From Chloroflexota bacterium (lineage in GTDB: Bacteria; Chloroflexota; Dehalococcoidia; UBA2979): a stretch of DNA of 53,110 bases. Location: NCBI GenBank assembly GCA_002716405.1, contig PBBA01000012.1, forward strand, positions 1 to 53,110. The letters are read 5' to 3'. A program made the translations under genes and the position numbers. Of the stretch, positions 16,610 through 25,902 are shown piece by piece; position 1 is the first letter of the stretch; every line of letters starts with the position of its first letter. A model generated the notes under the pieces. That model searched no databases and was not told where the DNA came from. It worked only from the letters and a program-made list of their open reading frames with translations.

Positions 16610-18525
16610 TGGCTTATTGGGCCGGTGGCGGTGCAGGAGGTTGGAGCCAGGGTAATTCCCCTAACCAAAGGCGTGGTCGAGGATCACAGGTAGACATGAT
16701 CAATCGTCGAGGTATTGATGGTTGGGATTATGACGAGCTTGGGAAAGTATATGATTTAGGTTTAATTAAGCGTCTTATACCATTCATCACCCCACATAAA
16801 TGGCGAGCATTGGGCGCAATTATTGCAATGATTATTTTTTCAGCTGCATCTTATGCGCCACCATTTATTATGGCTTTGGCGGTTGAACGTATTGGGGGTG
16901 CTATAATCGAAGGTACACCAGAATCTCTTGATCGTGCGGTAGCAGATACTCGATTCTTCGGCATTTTAGTAGTCGCCCTTGCTGTCGTGATGTTTTTTGC
17001 TGCAATGGCGCAGAGATTGTTGACTGGTTATATTGGACATCATATGTTGCGTGATTTACGTAGTGACATGTTCGCTCACTTAAATAAACTTTCTCTTAGT
17101 TTTTATGATCGTGAAGAAGTTGGACGTTTAATGTCCAGAGTTACAAGTGATGTAGTTACTCTTCAAGAACTAATGACCTCAGGTTTTTTGAATGTTTTAG
17201 CTGATATTATTGGACTAATGATTATCGTGGTACTAGTTGCTGCGTTGGATCCGGTGTTAGCTGCTTTAGCACTTAGTGTGGTTCCTGTTTTGTTGTTCTT
17301 TATGATTTTTTGGCAGAAATTTGCGGCTAGAGCTTTTATTAGAGTGCGTCAGGCAATAGCTATTGTTAATGCAAACATTAATGAAAATGTTTCAGGTGTA
17401 CGAGTAGTACAAGCGATGGTACGCGAACCAAAGAATTTTAATGACTTTGAAAAATTAAATAATCAAAATAAAGAAATGAACTTAAAGGCTGCAGAACTAC
17501 AGGCATCTGTGATGCCTGTAGTTGAAATACTATCTGCTACCGCGACATGTTTTATTTTATTTGTAATAGGGTACAGGGCTTTTGATGGTGCTTTAAGTGC
17601 ACCTGAAGCTGCTGGATTGGCACTAGGTTTTACTCTTTATATTCAACGTTTTTTTAATCCTGTTCGAGATATCGTTTTACAATATACGATGTTGCAAAGA
17701 GCTATGGCTGGGGCGCACAGAATTTTTGAAGTACTAGATACCGAACCTGAAATTATTGATCCTCCTAATGCTGTGGCTCTATCAGATATTGAAGGAAGAG
17801 TTGATTTTTGTGATGTAAATTTCAGTTATATTAAAGGTATTCCTGTTCTTGAAAAATTCGATTTGCATGTTTCTGCTGGTGAAACTATTGCCCTTGTTGG
17901 CCATACAGGTGCTGGTAAAACATCAGTTACTGCCTTGGTAAATCGCTCCTACGATATACAAGAAGGTGAAATATTGATTGATGGTCATGATCTTCGTTCT
18001 ATTCAAAGAGCTTCATTGACTTCTCGTATGAGTGTTGTTTTACAAGAGCCGTATTTGTTTTCGGGCAGTATAAGAGACAATATTCGTTATGGACGATTAG
18101 ATGCTACGGATGAAGATGTTGAAATTGCTGCGAAGGCTGTTGGTGCTGATGACTTTATTTCTCAATTACCTTCAGGATACGAAACCCTTTTACATGAACG
18201 CGGACGTAATGTTTCAGTAGGACAGCGTCAGCTTATTGCTTTTGCAAGAGCTTTAGTTGCAGATCCTCGTATATTGATTTTGGATGAAGCAACTGCGAAT
18301 GTTGATACACAAACTGAAAAGATTATACAACGTGCTCTGGAAACAATGCTACAAGGTAGAACATCTTTTGTAATAGCTCATAGGCTTTCTACAATTCGCA
18401 ATGCAGATCGTATTGTTATGATGCAATCAGGTAAAATTGTTGAGATTGGGGATCACGATGCATTAATGCAACATGATGGTGCATATGCTGATCTTTACAG
18501 GATGACATTTGCAAATGCTAATTAA
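16609..18525 (+). CDS. Heterodimeric ABC exporter, catalytic-Glu subunit
   Basis: The partner of the preceding gene is 638 aa. It starts with a Gly/Arg-rich cytoplasmic extension (about 1-40), then six membrane helices (about 60-360) and a nucleotide-binding domain. Walker A GHTGAGKTS, Walker B LILDEATANVD with intact glutamate, and H-loop VIAHRL are canonical, while the signature is altered to VSVGQRQ. In the assembled dimer the altered signature faces the degenerate Walker site of the partner, so one ATP site is active and one is not, exactly the known asymmetric design. The start ATG overlaps the upstream TGA by 1 nt (TGATG), indicating translational coupling. Confidence 0.94.
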   Translation: MAYWAGGGAGGWSQGNSPNQRRGRGSQVDMINRRGIDGWDYDELGKVYDLGLIKRLIPFITPHKWRALGAIIAMIIFSAASYAPPFIMALAVERIGGAIIEGTPESLDRAVADTRFFGILVVALAVVMFFAAMAQRLLTGYIGHHMLRDLRSDMFAHLNKLSLSFYDREEVGRLMSRVTSDVVTLQELMTSGFLNVLADIIGLMIIVVLVAALDPVLAALALSVVPVLLFFMIFWQKFAARAFIRVRQAIAIVNANINENVSGVRVVQAMVREPKNFNDFEKLNNQNKEMNLKAAELQASVMPVVEILSATATCFILFVIGYRAFDGALSAPEAAGLALGFTLYIQRFFNPVRDIVLQYTMLQRAMAGAHRIFEVLDTEPEIIDPPNAVALSDIEGRVDFCDVNFSYIKGIPVLEKFDLHVSAGETIALVGHTGAGKTSVTALVNRSYDIQEGEILIDGHDLRSIQRASLTSRMSVVLQEPYLFSGSIRDNIRYGRLDATDEDVEIAAKAVGADDFISQLPSGYETLLHERGRNVSVGQRQLIAFARALVADPRILILDEATANVDTQTEKIIQRALETMLQGRTSFVIAHRLSTIRNADRIVMMQSGKIVEIGDHDALMQHDGAYADLYRMTFANAN

Positions 18526-18557
18526 TATATAGGTGAGAACAATATAAATAATGAACT

Positions 18558-18584
18558 TACTTGTTTTTGAGCAAGTATTTTTAT
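18558..18584 (+). terminator. Probable terminator of the ABC exporter operon
   Basis: TACTTG (18558-18563) pairs with CAAGTA (18572-18577) around an 8-nt loop and is followed by TTTTTATT. It lies 33 bp after the exporter stop codon. The short stem makes it weaker than the terminator at 13141. Confidence 0.55.
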
Positions 18585-18621
18585 TGGCTAGTTGTTAGTA
18601 ACGGAAAGTAGTTAAGCGTAG

Positions 18622-19056
18622 ATGGTAAAAGAAAATATCGATTCAAAATTATTGGACTTAATTGCACCTGAGAGTATTGCATATTGGAGTTTATTAGGTA
18701 TTGAAGTGGAAAGTGCAGTGCAAGATGATATCAAGTTAGGACTTTCAATGCGACCTGAATTGGGGACACGTTTACCAGAAATAATACACGGTGGTGCTAT
18801 CGGTTCACTTATAGATGCTGCCGCAGGCGCAATGACCTCAACATTACGACAAGAGGATGATGAAACTTGGGTTGGTCAAGCTACTATTGATATGAATATT
18901 ACATTTTTAGGTCCCGCAAAGGGACATATTATCGCTAAACCTACTCTCTTGAGACAAAGTCGTGCATTTTCATTTGTTCAAGTTGATGTGAGTAATGAAG
19001 ATAATAAACTGGTCGCAGTGGGGCGAGTTACCTATTCAATTATACGTGCAAGATAA
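18622..19056 (+). CDS. PaaI-family hotdog thioesterase
   Basis: The 144-aa single hotdog domain carries the PaaI-type motif IHGGAIGSLIDAAAGAM (helix with the general base region), followed by the TIDMNITFLGPAKG strand typical of acyl-CoA thioesterases. Members release CoA from acyl- or aryl-CoA esters. The window's acyl-CoA dehydrogenases and hydratases make an acyl-CoA clearing role plausible. It is monocistronic on the plus strand and converges on ruvB with 15 bp between them. The substrate is not predictable. Confidence 0.85.
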   Translation: MVKENIDSKLLDLIAPESIAYWSLLGIEVESAVQDDIKLGLSMRPELGTRLPEIIHGGAIGSLIDAAAGAMTSTLRQEDDETWVGQATIDMNITFLGPAKGHIIAKPTLLRQSRAFSFVQVDVSNEDNKLVAVGRVTYSIIRAR

Positions 19057-19071
19057 AAAAGAGAATTTTAT

Positions 19072-20097
19072 TTATATTAATGGTTGTTGCAATTCATTAA
19101 TGTTTGGTTCAATTCCCATATGTTCGTAGGCATTTTTAGTAAGAGTTCTTCCTCTGGGTGTACGATGAATAAATCCTATTTTTAGTAGATAAGGTTCGTA
19201 GACATCCATTATTGTGTCTGATTCTTCAGATATAGCTGCTGATAATGTATCTAATCCAACGGGACCACCATTAAAACGTTCTGCCATAATTTTAATTAAT
19301 TCTCGGTCCATTTGATCAAGTCCAAGATGGTCTATTTCTAATTGTGCAAGGGATTCTATGGCGACCTTGGCAGTAATATTTCCATCTGATTTTACTTCTG
19401 CATAATCTCGGACTCTTCGTAATAGTCGATTTGCAACACGAGCTGTGCCTCTAGATCTTTTAGCAATTTCAATTACTCCATCATCATCAATTTGAGAATT
19501 TAAAACACTGGCAGATCTTTTTATAATTTTTGATAAAGCTAATTCATCATAAAAATCTAAGCGATATGCTGCACCAAATCGATCGCGTAGTGGCTGTGAT
19601 ATTAATGCGTAACGTGTCGTAGCTCCAACAAGTGTAAATGGATTGAGTTTTAGTCGAACATCTCTTGCTTTTGGTCCTTTGCCTAAAATGATATCGACAG
19701 CAAAATCTTCCATGGCTGGATAAAGTACCTCTTCGACAGACAGCGGTAAGCGATGTATCTCATCGATAAACAGTAGATCTCCAGGTTGTAGGCTCGTAAG
19801 TAAAGAGGCAAGGTCGCCAGTTCGCTCTATCGCAGGCCCTGACGTAATACGAATGGATACACCCATTTCAGATGCAAGTATCATTGCTAATGTTGTTTTT
19901 CCTAGCCCAGGTGGACCATGGAATAATACATGATCTAACGCCTCCTCTCTTTTTTTAGCTGCTGCGATTGAAATCTTTAAGCTATCCTTGATTCTTTCTT
20001 GTCCAAAATAGTCCGAAAGAGTTCTTGGTCTGAGAGTTTGTTCAGAATGATCTTCTTCGGTATGACTTGATGCTAAAGGTCCTGAACGTTGACTCAT
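19072..20097 (-). CDS. ruvB: Holliday junction branch migration ATPase RuvB
   Basis: RuvB is the hexameric AAA+ motor that drives branch migration of RuvA-bound Holliday junctions. The 341-aa protein shows [15 protein letters not shown], Walker [10 protein letters not shown] (61-69), Walker B FIDEIHRL, sensor [18 protein letters not shown] and the C-terminal winged helix. An upstream in-frame GTG at 20109 exists, but GGAGGA lies 5-6 nt before ATG 20097, so that ATG is chosen. Neither ruvA nor ruvC is adjacent. The rimI-like gene is divergent. Confidence 0.96.
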   Translation of the reverse strand: MSQRSGPLASSHTEEDHSEQTLRPRTLSDYFGQERIKDSLKISIAAAKKREEALDHVLFHGPPGLGKTTLAMILASEMGVSIRITSGPAIERTGDLASLLTSLQPGDLLFIDEIHRLPLSVEEVLYPAMEDFAVDIILGKGPKARDVRLKLNPFTLVGATTRYALISQPLRDRFGAAYRLDFYDELALSKIIKRSASVLNSQIDDDGVIEIAKRSRGTARVANRLLRRVRDYAEVKSDGNITAKVAIESLAQLEIDHLGLDQMDRELIKIMAERFNGGPVGLDTLSAAISEESDTIMDVYEPYLLKIGFIHRTPRGRTLTKNAYEHMGIEPNINELQQPLI

Positions 20098-20193
20098 ATT
20101 GTCCTCCACAGCGATATTATTTTGTATTACTGTAAATAGTCTAGGAAAGTTTTGTATTTATTGTCGTTATCATAGTTGAAGGTATCAAGAACA

Positions 20194-20733
20194 ATGTTTC
20201 AATCTTTTCAAAATAGAGCAAAAATAAATGTTCGCTTAATGACAGAATTTGATTTGGATCATGTTCGAAATATTGAGCGTAAGGCCTATGATACAGATTT
20301 TTGGTCACGAAGAACGTTTGAAGAAGAATTGGTGAATGGATTTTCAGAATATTTGATTGCCGAAATAATTGATAAAGAACAGCAGAACCAAATGTTGGGG
20401 TTTGCAGGTGTTTGGTTTATGAAAGATCAATTACATTTAGTTACATTGGCTGTTCTGCCTGACTCTCAAAAAGTCGGTATTGGGTCAATATTGTTACTTG
20501 GTTGTTTTGGATTAGCCATTTCAGCAGATATGCAATCAATAGTACTTGAAGTTAGAGAATCAAATTTTAAAGCGCAAAATTTATATAAGAGATTTGGATT
20601 TAGAAAAATAGGTAAATTAGCGAGGTATTATCGTGATAATGATGAAGATGCAATAGTTATGCTCTCTCACCCCCTTAATAGTTTGACGATGAAATCCCTG
20701 TTAAGGGAGTGGCATCTTATTTTCGGTGTATAA
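20194..20733 (+). CDS. rimI: GNAT N-acetyltransferase, RimI-like
   Basis: The 179-aa protein matches RimI-type enzymes that acetylate the N-terminal alanine of ribosomal protein S18. Motif A around 100-115 (VLPDSQKVGIGSILL) binds acetyl-CoA. LEVRESNFKAQNLYKRFGFRKIGKLARYY followed by EDAIVM is the RimI consensus. ATG 20194 is chosen over an upstream in-frame TTG (20176) because TGAAGG lies at a workable distance. RimI is often beside tsaB/tsaD; here it is not, so a related GNAT with another substrate remains possible. Confidence 0.8.
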   Translation: MFQSFQNRAKINVRLMTEFDLDHVRNIERKAYDTDFWSRRTFEEELVNGFSEYLIAEIIDKEQQNQMLGFAGVWFMKDQLHLVTLAVLPDSQKVGIGSILLLGCFGLAISADMQSIVLEVRESNFKAQNLYKRFGFRKIGKLARYYRDNDEDAIVMLSHPLNSLTMKSLLREWHLIFGV

Positions 20734-20739
20734 AATACC

Positions 20740-21117
20740 CTACTCTGATTGCTCTTCAATATTTTCTTCTGAATCATCATCATCAGTAGCAAGGGTGTCG
20801 TGGCTATAGACTAAGTACCTTTCATTACGTTCTACCAGTATGGTTAAACGATCTTCAGATTCTTCATCAGTGATCCAATTTGGAAGTTGTGCACCGTGTC
20901 CAGATACGAGATAAGTATTGGAAGGTTGTAGTGCAAAAATACGTTCATCAATATCTAAATAAAATGGAATATCGTTATCCCATTCATTTAAGTTCAGTAC
21001 TAATACATCTACTCCACCGGTAGAAAGAATATTTAAATCGTTAAATGTAATATCTAATGTCTTTGTTTCAGAATTAAAATCCAACGTGTCTACTCTACTT
21101 TCAGTGATATTTGTCAT
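20740..21117 (-). CDS. Acidic hypothetical protein
   Basis: No family is recognised. The 125 aa are strongly acidic, with no cysteine, signal peptide or membrane segment. The first 110 residues read like alternating beta strands (TLDITFNDLNIL, VDVLVLNLNEWD, YLVSGHGAQLPNW) and the last 15 are almost all Asp/Glu/Ser. It is downstream of the DsbA-like gene (75 bp) and converges on the rimI-like gene (6 bp). The start lacks a strong ribosome-binding site. Codon use matches its neighbours, so it is taken as real. Confidence 0.6.
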   Translation of the reverse strand: MTNITESRVDTLDFNSETKTLDITFNDLNILSTGGVDVLVLNLNEWDNDIPFYLDIDERIFALQPSNTYLVSGHGAQLPNWITDEESEDRLTILVERNERYLVYSHDTLATDDDDSEENIEEQSE

Positions 21118-21191
21118 TGTGTGCTTTCGTTGTTACAGCGACATGATACTTCTTATATCATGTTCCGAACAGTATTCCATTTGAATAATAT

Positions 21192-21875
21192 TTAATTTTT
21201 AGTTGCGTTTTCTATCGCGATGCGAAACGTATCATATTCTCCGCTATTTCTAAATGGGATGCCATTAATCAAAAAGCTAGGAGTAGATGAGAATCCTAAT
21301 CTTAGTGCTTCTTCACTCATATTAATTACAAGTTCTCTTTTTTCTGGAGAATTCAAGCATGAATCAAATTGATCTACATTAAAATTTGGGTAACTTCTTT
21401 CTAATTCTCTTGCGTATTTCTTTAGATTTGCAGTAGAGAAAGTTGATTTGTTTTTGGGATTTTGTTTAAAAAAGAGTAAATCACTGTAACTCCAAAAATA
21501 TCCTTGCTCTAGTGCACATTCTGCCCCAGTTGCAGCTAGTATCGACTCTGAACCTAAGAATGCAAGGTGTCTGAATTCTAATGTGGCAATACCACGTGAA
21601 ACAAAATCTTCTATTAATCTCGGCGTTATTTCTTCATGAAAATCTTTACAATGTGAGCATTGAAAATCACCGAATTCAATTATTCTTACCGGTGCTCCCG
21701 ATATTCCCAATACACGACCTGCAGAGTCCGCATATTTTTTTGCTGTGTATGATTCTTCATTGGTCTCATTAATACTGAAAATTATGACAGCAATAATGAA
21801 ACTTACCATTCCAAAAAAGGCGATGACTACTGGAATTCCACCCCAAGAATTGATTAACTCTTTCCAATGAGACAT
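21192..21875 (-). CDS. Membrane-anchored DsbA-like thioredoxin-fold protein
   Basis: The 227-aa protein has one N-terminal membrane anchor (about 14-35) and an external thioredoxin-fold domain. The redox motif C73-S-H-C76 lies in FGDFQCSHCKDFHEE, the helical insertion contains ECALEQGYFWSYSDLLF, and the cis-proline loop is STPSFLING. It matches the DsbA/thioredoxin_4 family that forms or shuffles disulfides in exported proteins. A further Cys near 165 (FDSCLN) is common in the family. AAGGAC precedes the ATG. It is 57 bp downstream of clpC on the same strand and may belong to that stress operon. No DsbB/VKOR partner gene is adjacent. Confidence 0.88.
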   Translation of the reverse strand: MSHWKELINSWGGIPVVIAFFGMVSFIIAVIIFSINETNEESYTAKKYADSAGRVLGISGAPVRIIEFGDFQCSHCKDFHEEITPRLIEDFVSRGIATLEFRHLAFLGSESILAATGAECALEQGYFWSYSDLLFFKQNPKNKSTFSTANLKKYARELERSYPNFNVDQFDSCLNSPEKRELVINMSEEALRLGFSSTPSFLINGIPFRNSGEYDTFRIAIENATKN

Positions 21876-21932
21876 GTATGTCCTTTCCTGTGTATATCAG
21901 TAATTACATTTGAAAAATTTATTTAGCAAAGT

Positions 21933-24395
21933 TTATATTTCTATAGGCTCTACTTCTACTGATTCGATATCGACTTCTCCAGGTTCACGGCTAAATGTAA
22001 AATCACTATCGATATAATCGACATTAATTTTGTCTCCTTCAGAAAATTCTCCTGATAGAACTCGCTTCGCAAGAGGATTCTCAATTCGTTTTTCAACAAT
22101 TCTCCGTAAAGGTCTAGCTCCAAAATTTGGATCATATCCTTCACGAACAAGTTCATTTTTCGCAGTTTCCGATATTGCGAACGTTACATCTCTTTCTAAT
22201 AATCGGACCTTTACTTCATCTATTACAAGATCGGCAATATTAGCTATTTCAGGTTCCGTTAAGGGTTCAAATACAACTATATCGTCAATGCGATTAATAA
22301 ATTCAGGACGAAAAGCACTTTTAAGGGCATTTTCTATAGAAAGAACCATAGAATTATGATCGCTATCTGATGTTGTACGGCGAAATCCTATATTTTCTTG
22401 ACGTTGTGAAGTCCCTAAATTAGAAGTAAGGATAATTACTGTATTTCGGAAGTTCACTGTTCTTCCTCGCGCATCAGTTAATCGACCGTCATCCATGACC
22501 TGTAGCAATGTATTGAAAATATCCGGGTGTGCCTTTTCGATTTCATCAAAAAGTATGACTTGATAAGGTCTTCTTCTGACAGATTCTGTCAATTCACCAG
22601 CTTGATCATATCCAACATATCCGGGAGGAGCTCCTATAAGACGTGAGATAGTATGTGATTCTTGATACTCAGACATATCAAGTCTAATTAATGCATCCGG
22701 GTCATCGAAAAGGTATTCTGCTAAAGCTTTTGCGAGGTAAGTTTTTCCCACACCAGTCGGACCTACAAATACAAAGGAACCTATGGGGCGACTGGGATCT
22801 TTCAGTCCACTTCTTGCTCTTCGAATGGCATCAGACAATACAGAAATTGCTCGATCTTGTCCTATAATTTTTTCATGTAATGCTTGTTCCATTTGAATTA
22901 ATTTGGATGCCTCTTCTTCTAGCATTTTATCGACAGGAATCCCTGTCATTTGAGCAACAAGAGTCGCAATATCTGACTCTCTGACATCATCAGAAACACC
23001 TTTTTGAAATTTCCAATCATCTCTTTGTTTCGTATAGTCACTTTGTAGATTGAGAAGTTCTTGTTTCAATTGTGCAGCTTCTTCAAAATCTTCACGTTGT
23101 GCAGCATTATCAAGTCGATGGTTTATTTCATCGACTTGATATTTTAAGTTACGCAGTTCTGGTGACATAGATTCATTTTGGATTACTAACCGTGAAGATG
23201 CTTCATCGATTAGATCAATTGCTTTATCAGGAAGATGTCTTTCTGTGACATAACGCTGACTTAGATATACGGCACTTTTTATTGCTTCATCTTTTATATG
23301 GAGGCCATGATGTTCCTCATATTTTGATCTTATACCTGTTAATATTGCTATAGCATCTTCTGCTGAAGGTTCTTCTACGTAGACTGGTGAAAATCTTCTT
23401 TCAAGTGCAGGATCTTCCTCAATATTTTTTCTGTATTCATCTAATGTTGTAGCACCAATTACTCTTAATTCACCTCTTGCAAGAGCTGGTTTCATCATAT
23501 TACTGGCATCGATTGCACCATCTGCACCACCAGCACCAACTACTTGGTGTAGTTCATCAATAAAAAGAATAATTTCTCCTCCAGATTCTTTGACCTCCCT
23601 CATTACTCCTTGTAAACGTTCTTCAAATTCTCCACGAAATTTTGATCCAGCTATTAATTGTCCGATGTCAAGTGACATAATTTTTTTATCACGGAGTCTA
23701 TCTGGAACGTCACCATCTACGATTCTTTGTGCGAGTCCTTCAACAATTGCTGTTTTCCCGACACCTGCTTCACCAATTAGAGCAGGATTGTTTTTTGTTC
23801 TTCTATTAAGAACTTGCATGAGCCGATCAACTTCAACCGCTCGACCTATTACGGGATCTAATTGTTCAGTTCGGGCTAATTCGGTGAGGTCTATACTAAA
23901 TCTCGCCAGGGCTTGATAATTTGATTCCGCAGTTGGTGAATCTACTCTAGCTGTACCTCGAATATCACGTAATGCCTGATAGATTCGTTCTTTGGTAATT
24001 TCAAATTCATTAAGAATTATTGCTGAATCTCCTTCACGTTCATCAGCAATAGCTATTAATAGATGTTCTACACCAACATATTCATCTTGTAATCGTTCCG
24101 CTTCAGCATTTGCTCTTTCTAGAAGTCCAACTACACGTGGCGTTGTATATATTTGAACTACGTCACCACCTAACTTTGGTACGATCTCCAATTGTTTCCT
24201 AATTGCTCCACCAAGTAATTCAGGATTAATTCCCATTTTTTGTAAGATCTCTTGTGCTAATCCATCCTTTAGTTGCACTAGCGATAGGAATACATGCTCG
24301 ACATCCCATTGTGGATGCCGAGTTTGGCGTACCATTTCTTGTGATGCTTGTAGAACTTCTTGTGCTTGTTCTGTAAATCTATCTTGGCGCATCAT
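21933..24395 (-). CDS. clpC: ClpC-type AAA+ unfoldase
   Basis: This is a Hsp100 unfoldase that feeds substrates to ClpP. The 820 aa comprise a double-Clp N domain (1-145), AAA1 with Walker A GEAGVGKTA (206-214), a short middle domain with a UVR-like helix (FEEAAQLKQEL), AAA2 with GPTGVGKT (543-550), and the C-terminal domain. The middle domain is far shorter than the roughly 120 residues of ClpB, and an IGF tripeptide near 669-671, the ClpP-docking loop, is present. It is therefore ClpC rather than the ClpB expected next to dnaJ-hspR. The gene starts ATGATG with AAAGGA upstream, 32 bp after hspR. Confidence 0.93.
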   Translation of the reverse strand: MMRQDRFTEQAQEVLQASQEMVRQTRHPQWDVEHVFLSLVQLKDGLAQEILQKMGINPELLGGAIRKQLEIVPKLGGDVVQIYTTPRVVGLLERANAEAERLQDEYVGVEHLLIAIADEREGDSAIILNEFEITKERIYQALRDIRGTARVDSPTAESNYQALARFSIDLTELARTEQLDPVIGRAVEVDRLMQVLNRRTKNNPALIGEAGVGKTAIVEGLAQRIVDGDVPDRLRDKKIMSLDIGQLIAGSKFRGEFEERLQGVMREVKESGGEIILFIDELHQVVGAGGADGAIDASNMMKPALARGELRVIGATTLDEYRKNIEEDPALERRFSPVYVEEPSAEDAIAILTGIRSKYEEHHGLHIKDEAIKSAVYLSQRYVTERHLPDKAIDLIDEASSRLVIQNESMSPELRNLKYQVDEINHRLDNAAQREDFEEAAQLKQELLNLQSDYTKQRDDWKFQKGVSDDVRESDIATLVAQMTGIPVDKMLEEEASKLIQMEQALHEKIIGQDRAISVLSDAIRRARSGLKDPSRPIGSFVFVGPTGVGKTYLAKALAEYLFDDPDALIRLDMSEYQESHTISRLIGAPPGYVGYDQAGELTESVRRRPYQVILFDEIEKAHPDIFNTLLQVMDDGRLTDARGRTVNFRNTVIILTSNLGTSQRQENIGFRRTTSDSDHNSMVLSIENALKSAFRPEFINRIDDIVVFEPLTEPEIANIADLVIDEVKVRLLERDVTFAISETAKNELVREGYDPNFGARPLRRIVEKRIENPLAKRVLSGEFSEGDKINVDYIDSDFTFSREPGEVDIESVEVEPIEI

Positions 24396-24427
24396 TTTTA
24401 TAGTCCTTTCATTACCTAGGTGACGGC

Positions 24428-24757
24428 TTATTGCAATTGTTTTCGGAGTCGTCTATTTTCCTTTTCTTTTTTATCGATTTCATTTTGTAATTCTTCAATT
24501 TGTGAACTTAGTCGCATGATCACATCAACTCCCGCAAGGTTGATACCTAAGTCGTTCACTAGTCTCGTTACAGTACGTAATTTATCGACATCGGCATGTG
24601 AAAAAAGACGTGTATTTCCTGCAGTGCGGTGTGGTTGCACAAGTCCAATACGTTCATATGATCGAATGGTTTGTTGATGTAAACCTATCATTTGAGAAAC
24701 AATTGATATTTGAAATACGGGTTCATTTAATGAAATGTAGTTAATTTGATTGGTCAT
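24428..24757 (-). CDS. hspR: Heat-shock repressor HspR (MerR family)
   Basis: The 109-aa protein has the MerR winged-helix (QISIVSQMIGLHQQTIRSYERIGLV) with the HspR signature QPHRTAGNTRLFSHADVDKLRTV and LGINLAGVDVIMRL, then a short coiled coil ending in a basic tail. HspR represses chaperone operons and is relieved by heat through DnaK. Its ATG overlaps the dnaJ stop by 4 nt (ATGA), indicating coupled translation and probable autoregulation of the dnaJ-hspR-clpC unit. No clear HAIR operator (CTTGAGT-N7-ACTCAAG) is visible upstream of dnaJ. Confidence 0.93.
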   Translation of the reverse strand: MTNQINYISLNEPVFQISIVSQMIGLHQQTIRSYERIGLVQPHRTAGNTRLFSHADVDKLRTVTRLVNDLGINLAGVDVIMRLSSQIEELQNEIDKKEKENRRLRKQLQ

Positions 24758-25683
24758 TTTTCCTCATCACTAAAAAAATCAGTTTCTAATTCATGTATTT
24801 TTTTAAATAAATCTATTTGTTCGTCACTTAATTCAGTGGGGATCACAATTCTTATTTCTACGAGAAGATCTCCAAAGCCACCCTCTTTTATGGGCATACC
24901 TTGACCCGCTAAGCGAAAGATGCGTCCGGATTGAGTCATAGGTGGTAAGTTCAGTACGAGAGTCTTATCTTTTAGTGTCGGTACACGAATCTCTGTACCA
25001 AATATGGCATCTGTAACTATGACATCGCTACGGACATGGAGATTATGGCCATCTCTATTAAAAACAGCATTTGGCTCTAAGTTGATAATTAAAATTAAGT
25101 CGCCTGCATTCCCACCGTTACTTCCTGGTTGCCCCTTACCAGTGATTTTTATACGTTGACCTGATGTTACGCCTTTGGGAATATCCACCTCTATGGATGA
25201 ACTTCTTTGTATGTTCTGTGGTAAAGTGATTTTCCGTGTCGTGCCGCTATAAGCTTCTTTTAGTGTAATACTGATTTGTTGTTCTAGATCTGCACCTCGT
25301 GAACGATTACTCGTACGTCGAAATAGTGACTCAAAACCATTTGAACTACCAAATAATTCTGATAAATCGCCATCAAAACTAAATGAATGATTAGTGCTAT
25401 CACGCGAAAAACTATTGAATGCAAAGCCATTATTACGTTTTTCCATTTCTTCGAGTTGATTGGCACGTTGCCAATTGTCACCATATTTGTCATATGCGGA
25501 TCGATTATTTGGATCTCCTAACACCTCATGTGCTTGAGATATTTCCTTAAATCTTTCCTCTGCCTTTTTATCCCCAGGATTTACATCTGGGTGGTAACGC
25601 CTTGCTAAACGACGGAATGCAGACTTGATTTCTTGTTGAGTTGCATCTCTTTTGAGATTTAATGTTTCATAAAAATTAGACAT
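24754..25683 (-). CDS. cbpA: DnaJ-type cochaperone without zinc domain (CbpA-like)
   Basis: The 309-aa protein has an N-terminal J domain (3-70) with H31-P-D33, a Gly/Phe/Ser-rich linker (about 75-125) and two C-terminal beta domains (QISITLKEAYSGTTRKI, VDIPKGVTSGQRIKITGKG, GDLLVEIRI). The four CxxCxGxG repeats of classic DnaJ are absent, so this is a type II J protein. It stimulates DnaK; no dnaK or grpE is in the window. It is the first gene of the operon with hspR and clpC. A good promoter places the likely transcription start at or next to the ATG, suggesting a leaderless mRNA. Confidence 0.93.
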   Translation of the reverse strand: MSNFYETLNLKRDATQQEIKSAFRRLARRYHPDVNPGDKKAEERFKEISQAHEVLGDPNNRSAYDKYGDNWQRANQLEEMEKRNNGFAFNSFSRDSTNHSFSFDGDLSELFGSSNGFESLFRRTSNRSRGADLEQQISITLKEAYSGTTRKITLPQNIQRSSSIEVDIPKGVTSGQRIKITGKGQPGSNGGNAGDLILIINLEPNAVFNRDGHNLHVRSDVIVTDAIFGTEIRVPTLKDKTLVLNLPPMTQSGRIFRLAGQGMPIKEGGFGDLLVEIRIVIPTELSDEQIDLFKKIHELETDFFSDEEK

Positions 25684-25689
25684 AGATAT

Positions 25690-25717
25690 ATTATAGATTA
25701 TCGTATAATAATTGCAA
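25690..25717 (-). promoter_or_regulatory. Promoter of dnaJ-hspR-clpC, probably leaderless
   Basis: On the minus strand, TTGCAA (25712-25717) is followed by a 16-nt spacer and TATAAT (25690-25695). Only six bases separate the -10 box from the dnaJ ATG (25683), so transcription should begin at or within a base or two of the start codon. No Shine-Dalgarno is possible. Confidence 0.65.
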
Positions 25718-25902
25718 TATCATCTATAAATAAATCTTAGTCAGTATGTATAAGATATTAAAAATAATAGACTTAATAATATTCAATGTGGAATGTTTTT
25801 TTGATTAAACTTATTTTTAAGTGTTTTTCATTGTCGTTGCCAAGCCAGAAATTTGTGGATCTTCTTGGTATTATTAAACTAGCTATTTTAAGATGAGGAA
25901 AA

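Noticed and set aside
21933-24395. Calling the unfoldase ClpB from its dnaJ-hspR neighbourhood
   Set aside because: Middle domain is too short for ClpB and an IGF ClpP-docking tripeptide is present, so ClpC fits better.
25684-25902. HAIR or CIRCE operator upstream of dnaJ
   Set aside because: Neither CTTGAGT-N7-ACTCAAG nor TTAGCACTC-N9-GAGTGCTAA is found, even allowing a few mismatches by eye.
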